From Deinococcus humi (GTDB taxonomy: Bacteria; Deinococcota; Deinococci; Deinococcales; Deinococcaceae): 64,000 bases of DNA. The position numbers and the translations under genes were made by a program. The notes under the pieces were generated by a model. That model ran no database searches, had not been told where the DNA came from, and saw only the letters and a program-made list of their open reading frames with translations. Positions 60,404 to 64,000 of the stretch are shown here, one piece after another; positions within the stretch are counted from its first letter, which is position 1, and the number at the start of each line of letters is the position of its first letter. Location: positions 1 to 64,000 of the forward strand of contig NZ_JACHFL010000020.1 of the NCBI RefSeq assembly GCF_014201875.1. Direction: 5' to 3'.

Positions 60404-60709
60404 CTAGGTGTTAACGCTGTGGGCCACGCCGTGGGTTTCATTTTCAGGTTCCGGTTCCCAGTCGCCACCGCCGGGCATTGCCAGGTAGAGGTCTGCGCCA
60501 ATGACTTGCGCGCTTGGACCCGCGCTGTGGGTGCCGTTTTCAGGCTCTGGCTCCCAGTCGCCACCACCTGGCATTGCCAGGAAATGACCTGCGCCAGTGG
60601 CCTGCGCGGTATGCACGCTCACACCAACGCCAACAAAGGAGAAGACGCCGAGTGCCGACAGAATCAAGCCTTTGATTTTTTGCATGGGCTTATTTTTGGC
60701 GGCGTTCAT
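60404..60709 (-). CDS. exported peptide precursor with two AMPGGGDWEPEPEN repeats
   Basis: 101 residues (or 93 from the second Met). Signal peptide: charged MNAAKNKPMQKIK, hydrophobic GLILSALGVFSFVGVGVSV, cut likely after HTAQA (37). The mature part carries LAMPGGGDWEPEPENGTH (44-61) and LAMPGGGDWEPEPENETH (76-93), 32 residues apart and separated by a different spacer (SAGPSAQVIGADLY). Duplicated short cores after a signal peptide are typical of signalling peptide or modified-peptide precursors. It lies between an M3 oligopeptidase (26 bp upstream) and a TPR protein (8 bp downstream). No Shine-Dalgarno; translation may depend on the upstream gene. Confidence 0.75.
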   Translation of the reverse strand: MNAAKNKPMQKIKGLILSALGVFSFVGVGVSVHTAQATGAGHFLAMPGGGDWEPEPENGTHSAGPSAQVIGADLYLAMPGGGDWEPEPENETHGVAHSVNT

Positions 60710-60735
60710 GAGCGTTGTTTGGGTTTACAGGGGGC

Positions 60736-62382
60736 TTATATAGGCAACAAGGCCCGCCGCATGGTGGTGTCAATCAGGCGAAGTTGTTGGGAGGAAATTG
60801 AAAATTCGACGCCAGCGATTTGCAGCAGTTCAGGAAGGGGACGGGTATTGCCGAGCGCCAGCGCCTGCGCGAGCTGACCGAAGGCCTGGCCCGAATCCTG
60901 GGCGACGTTTTCCATGAAGCTAAAGGCCCATCCCCAGGCGAGCGCATACTCGATGCCCACCAGGGGCCGCCGCGCCAATTGCTGGGACAGAAAGGCCAGG
61001 GAAGGCAAGGCACGGCGCTCCACGCCGCTAGGATACCGGTCACTGATCTCCTGCCAGACCTCCTGCATCCGCGTGAAGGTCACCTCTTCGGTTGTGGTGT
61101 AAAACCATTCCTGAAACTCGTCCATGCTGCACTGGGCCGACATACGCGCGAGCGTCTGCTCGTAGAATCGTGCGCGGTAGGCCTCTAAGTTCTCGAAGGC
61201 GAAGAATTCGGGAAGCTGATCGAGGGACCACAGCTCAAAGACCTGGGCCACGAACTCCCGCATTTCCACACCTGGGAAATACTGCCAGAACGAGGCGTCT
61301 GGCGCGACACCGCTGAGCTGGGCCACATGCCCCAGTTCATGGAAAAGCACCTGATAGGAACTGGGCGTGGACTGAAGGGAGGTCTGAACATAGGGACGGC
61401 GGCGATGGGCCAGAAAGTCGCTGTAAGAGCGGGCGGCCTTGCCCGGACGGGAAGCCACATCGAGATAGCCCTCTGCATAAAGCTGCGCGACGCGCTGCCC
61501 CAGGCCCGGCAGGGTGGTGTCCAGCCGCCGCGCGGCCAGGGCCATGATGTCGGCCTCCTGGGTGTAGCGGGGGACGGCGCGAGCGCCAAAAGCATCCACG
61601 GTTAAATCCCAGGGCTGAAGGTGCTCAACCCCCAGCCAGGTCCGCCGCTTGTCCCGGAATTCCACCAGCAGCGGATTGAGTCCAGTTCGCACGTCGGCGC
61701 GGAACTGCCGGACCTCCTGCGGTGTGTAATCAAACCGCTCCAGCAGTTTCCACATGTGACTGTGAACCGTTTTCTCTCCACTGCGCCGGGCCAGCTCCCG
61801 GCGCAGGTCCAAGCTGGCGCGGTACTGCTCCGTCACCTGGGGAGCGATTCGCAACAGCGACTCCCTGGTGCTGAGGGCGGCGGCCTGCCGAACCTCCCGG
61901 TTTGGTGACACGGAGCGGCGGCCCACCTCCTGAACGCTGAGGGCCTGACCATCCAGTTCGTAGGTGCGCCGTGCGAACAGGGCCGTGAGATCGCCTGCGA
62001 TCACCTCTAGCTGACTCTCCAGGTGTCCGCCGGGATCAAGCGCCTGCCGGGCCATGATCTCGAAATAGAGGAACGTTTGCTGCCAGTCGGGGGGAATGGT
62101 GAACGTCTGTCCCAACTGGATGGCCTGCTGGGCCGTCCTGTCATGCTGCTCCCGTAAATGGGGGGCCTGCTGGGTCAGAAAGACCTGACGGGCCAACTTC
62201 GCCTCCTCGTCGGTGGTGTCGGCCTGGAAAGCCCGCGTGAGCGCGGTGTTCTGCTCGTAGATTTCAGCTTCAAGTGCGGCCCATTGCAACAGCCAACTGT
62301 GAAAATCAGCGTCGTCCATGATCTGGGCCAGATGCAGCGCTTCGTAACGCTGATCCCAGGTGTGGGAGAGAACCGAAACCAT
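60736..62382 (-). CDS. M3-family oligoendopeptidase (PepF-like)
   Basis: 548 residues from ATG 62380-62382. The zinc motif HELGH is at 348-352 (VLFHELGHVAQLS), with the distal Glu in the FPGVEMREFVAQVFELW segment about 25 residues later, as in M3 peptidases. The preceding long helical region is typical of the family. It cuts short peptides (up to about 20 residues) in the cytosol. The frame is open further upstream but runs through the end of the primase gene. A TTGAAA...AATACT pair with 19 bp spacing before the ATG may be its promoter. First gene of the cassette with the repeat peptide and TPR protein; it could degrade or process the peptide. Confidence 0.88.
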   Translation of the reverse strand: MVSVLSHTWDQRYEALHLAQIMDDADFHSWLLQWAALEAEIYEQNTALTRAFQADTTDEEAKLARQVFLTQQAPHLREQHDRTAQQAIQLGQTFTIPPDWQQTFLYFEIMARQALDPGGHLESQLEVIAGDLTALFARRTYELDGQALSVQEVGRRSVSPNREVRQAAALSTRESLLRIAPQVTEQYRASLDLRRELARRSGEKTVHSHMWKLLERFDYTPQEVRQFRADVRTGLNPLLVEFRDKRRTWLGVEHLQPWDLTVDAFGARAVPRYTQEADIMALAARRLDTTLPGLGQRVAQLYAEGYLDVASRPGKAARSYSDFLAHRRRPYVQTSLQSTPSSYQVLFHELGHVAQLSGVAPDASFWQYFPGVEMREFVAQVFELWSLDQLPEFFAFENLEAYRARFYEQTLARMSAQCSMDEFQEWFYTTTEEVTFTRMQEVWQEISDRYPSGVERRALPSLAFLSQQLARRPLVGIEYALAWGWAFSFMENVAQDSGQAFGQLAQALALGNTRPLPELLQIAGVEFSISSQQLRLIDTTMRRALLPI

Positions 62383-62465
62383 GCCCAAGTATTGACCAGA
62401 TATGGGATGGCGTTTCAACGGTGGACCGGCAGATAGAGGCCCAGATGGGGCCACAGTCCTCTCCC

Positions 62466-63416
62466 CTACCCGCTGGCCCACGCCCCGTCCTGGCGGGTCC
62501 AGGGCTGGTTGCGGGGATACCGGTAAGCGCTTTGGATGGCCGTGACCGCCTCGCCGACTGTAAATGGGGAGACCTTGACTCCACAAACCCGCTCCGCGTA
62601 CTTGCCCGCGCAGGCTTCAGCCTCCTCGACGGCATATCCATTGGCATGGAGCCACAGACCCAGCATGAAGGCTCCCCGGTTCCGGCTGACCGCAGCGTAG
62701 CTCTCGGCCCGGTCGAGCATCAACCACACTGGCACCCGTCCGCCCTCCTCCATCTGCGCCGCTGAAGACGTCTGGTGTGAACGTTTGGCCGGACCTGGCG
62801 GGGTCAGTCCCAGGGCTTCGCGCAGGCGGTACTCGGCCCCCGCAATGCGGACCGTGAGGGGCACCTGGTCAATGGTCAGGTCACGCCGCTCAGCGGTGCG
62901 CCGGTATGGTCCTGCCCGGTTGCGGCTGGGCGGAGCCATGCAGTAACCGCCGTCGCCCCGAATATCCACCCCAGGCGGAAGGGCCGCTTTGTTCTTGGAA
63001 GCGTTGGACGGGACGTACCAGCCCGGATGTCTCAGGTAAAAGTGCATGCCGCCGCTGGGCGTAAGGACATGCGGCTGCCAACCCAAGGCTTGAACCAGCT
63101 CCAGCCCTTCAGGATCAACGTCAATGGCGACGTACCCGCTGAGCGCCCCAGTGACCAGCCCCAGCCCACGCGCGCGGTGCTGCAAATACCAGACCTCCAA
63201 CTCCTCTAGGGTGGGCAGCCGACTTTGCAGGGCTTTCCAGGAGCTGCGGCGCTGGCCCTCGCGGTTCAGAGAGAAATGGCCGGTGGCCTTGAGGGCCTGA
63301 TGGTGGGGCTGCTTGGCCTTTAGGGAGAGGCCGCCGCCAGTGGGAATAACGCTGACCTTGCGGGCCACCAACCTCCTGGCCTGCTCCAACATGGTTTCGG
63401 GTTCGTCATCGTGCAT
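62466..63416 (-). CDS. bifunctional primase/polymerase (prim-pol) domain protein
   Basis: 316 residues. The archaeo-eukaryotic primase fold is visible: IPTGGGLSLKAKQPHHQALK (substrate loop), GLGLVTGALSGYVAIDVDPEGLELV (metal-binding DxD), TPSGGMHFYLRHPG (SGxxH type), and GVDIRGDGGYCMAPPS, the family's signature. The C-terminal about 100 residues are helical with an EEAEACAGKYAERVCGV stretch. Such proteins start DNA synthesis on plasmids and phages. A half-site of the transfer-region palindrome lies 37 bp upstream (63453-63462). Together with the partition genes to the right it forms the maintenance module. Confidence 0.85.
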   Translation of the reverse strand: MHDDEPETMLEQARRLVARKVSVIPTGGGLSLKAKQPHHQALKATGHFSLNREGQRRSSWKALQSRLPTLEELEVWYLQHRARGLGLVTGALSGYVAIDVDPEGLELVQALGWQPHVLTPSGGMHFYLRHPGWYVPSNASKNKAALPPGVDIRGDGGYCMAPPSRNRAGPYRRTAERRDLTIDQVPLTVRIAGAEYRLREALGLTPPGPAKRSHQTSSAAQMEEGGRVPVWLMLDRAESYAAVSRNRGAFMLGLWLHANGYAVEEAEACAGKYAERVCGVKVSPFTVGEAVTAIQSAYRYPRNQPWTRQDGAWASG

Positions 63417-63452
63417 CTGAGCCTCCCTGGCCGGTCCGAGCGTCTTCTGACC

Positions 63453-63462
63453 ATGTAAATAT
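63453..63462 (-). promoter_or_regulatory. half-site of the plasmid palindrome
   Basis: ATGTAAATAT on the plus strand (ATATTTACAT on minus) equals the inner 10 bases of the operator at 16954-16971. It stands 37 bp upstream of the primase gene. Surrounding sequence is locally AT-rich. Confidence 0.45.
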
Positions 63463-63519
63463 TAAAATAGCTTACTGATAAAATATTCATTCAGAAACAG
63501 CTCTTCCCCTTTCCTCCGC

Positions 63520-63780
63520 TCAATCCTCGCTCAACTCTGGATGATGGCGTGCCAGATATTCCGCCACCGCTTCGTGCAACGTCTCGTACTGTTTGCGGCC
63601 CTCGCGGGCGGCAGCCTGCTTTAGGCGGCGCTTGGTTCCGGCCAGCATGTGACTGCCGAACTGCACCAGCTTCTCTTCTGGTTCGGGCAGCGGCTCCGGC
63701 AGGGCAGGTTCTGCTTCGAGCTTGGCCTGACGAATCGCACGCAGGTCAAAACGGGCGGGTTTCTTGGGCGCTTCAGACAT
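63520..63780 (-). CDS. ParA-partner protein of the second partition module
   Basis: 86 residues (MSEAPKKPARFDLRAIRQAKLEAEPALPEPLPEPEEKLVQFGSHMLAGTKRRLKQAAAREGRKQYETLHEAVAEYLARHHPELSED). The N-terminal part is disordered and proline-rich; the C-terminal VQFGSHMLAGTKRRLKQAAAREGRKQYETLHEAVAEYLAR fits a ribbon-helix-helix dimerisation domain. It overlaps the parA stop by 8 bases. Same architecture as the partner at 594-1007 with little sequence similarity. Probable centromere-binding factor. Confidence 0.7.
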   Translation of the reverse strand: MSEAPKKPARFDLRAIRQAKLEAEPALPEPLPEPEEKLVQFGSHMLAGTKRRLKQAAAREGRKQYETLHEAVAEYLARHHPELSED

Positions 63781-64000
63781 GGCCCAGCACCTCCCGCGTG
63801 GCGCTGGCATACTCCAGGGCCAGCAGCTTGGCGTAGCGGTTGCCCTTGAGGGCGTCGAGCGGCACCCGTCGCTCGGCAGCGTCGCCCACAGCGGTGCTGT
63901 GACGCACGATGGTGGTGAGAACTGGAATCTCCTGTTCGGCCAGGGCGTCACGCAGCTCCTCGCCCCGTCCGCCCATGTTGGCGACGATCAGCACCTGGTA
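63773..64000 (-). CDS. parA: ParA-family ATPase, C-terminal part (partial at window edge)
   Basis: Only the last 76 residues are in the window (YQVLIVANMGGRGEELRDALAEQEIPVLTTIVRHSTAVGDAAERRVPLDALKGNRYAKLLALEYASATREVLGHV). The pattern matches the C-terminal third of small ParA proteins, as in 1004-1603 (compare VRVVITKAPPVGRVGQEARDALRRAGVTCLETVVRRYTAHERAAE). The ATP-binding part is beyond the right edge. It is followed by an overlapping RHH gene. Confidence 0.75.
   Translation of the reverse strand, partial: YQVLIVANMGGRGEELRDALAEQEIPVLTTIVRHSTAVGDAAERRVPLDALKGNRYAKLLALEYASATREVLGHV

Overview
The window looks like part of a large GC-rich plasmid (or second replicon) from a Deinococcus-like bacterium. 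That assignment is inference. It rests on GC-rich third codon positions, several genes with a TANNNT -10 box only 6-7 nt before the start codon (leaderless transcripts, common in Deinococcus), and plasmid hallmarks at both ends. A ParA/ribbon-helix-helix partition pair lies at 594-1603, a second one runs off the right edge (63520-64000), and a prim-pol primase (62466-63416) sits beside it. I see no rRNA, tRNA or CRISPR array.

Layout. 0.6-1.6 kb: partition pair. 1.8-6.4 kb: an AT-rich type III restriction-modification operon (mod-res), clearly foreign in base composition. 6.6-8.2 kb: a tyrosine recombinase and an internally deleted IS630-type element. 8.4-17.4 kb: a leftward plasmid-transfer block with exported proteins, a VirD4/TraG-type coupling protein, a HUH relaxase, a MobC-like RHH protein, a candidate oriT and an HNH protein. 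Three of its transcription units start next to the same 18-bp palindrome (consensus GATATTWRCRTAAATATC). 17.8-34.2 kb: an accessory metabolic/regulatory region built from regulator plus target pairs (TetR + two tandem alpha/beta hydrolases, TetR + epimerase with tetO-like operators, AraC + SDRs, HxlR + NmrA + quinone-reductase-type enzyme), with an MFS exporter, broken genes and IS remnants.

34.5-40.8 kb is a signalling region. It holds a membrane diguanylate cyclase, a PAS-HD-GYP protein, a DUF4388/PATAN protein overlapping a small Ras-like GTPase, a roadblock protein, a companion of unknown fold and a second HD-GYP protein. 41-49 kb: a frameshifted serine resolvase beside a palindromic site, membrane proteins (CrtO-like, DUF808, MgtC, DUF475), secreted proteins and a second GGDEF paralogue. 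49.3-57.9 kb: a UvrD-like helicase, a beta-CASP nuclease, a replication-type HTH protein and hypotheticals.

The most interesting part is 58.4-62.4 kb. A leftward three-gene unit encodes an M3 (PepF-like) oligopeptidase, an exported 101-residue peptide carrying two copies of an AMPGGGDWEPEPEN motif, and a 548-residue helical, TPR-like protein without an obvious enzymatic domain. I read it as a candidate peptide-signalling cassette. Convergent to it is a 42-residue membrane peptide gene with an ideal Shine-Dalgarno sequence, an 11-bp hairpin and an overlapping leader ORF. Several genes carry a single inactivating lesion (TMEM175-like, HxlR, resolvase, one replication-type protein), so either the region is decaying or the assembly has some base errors.
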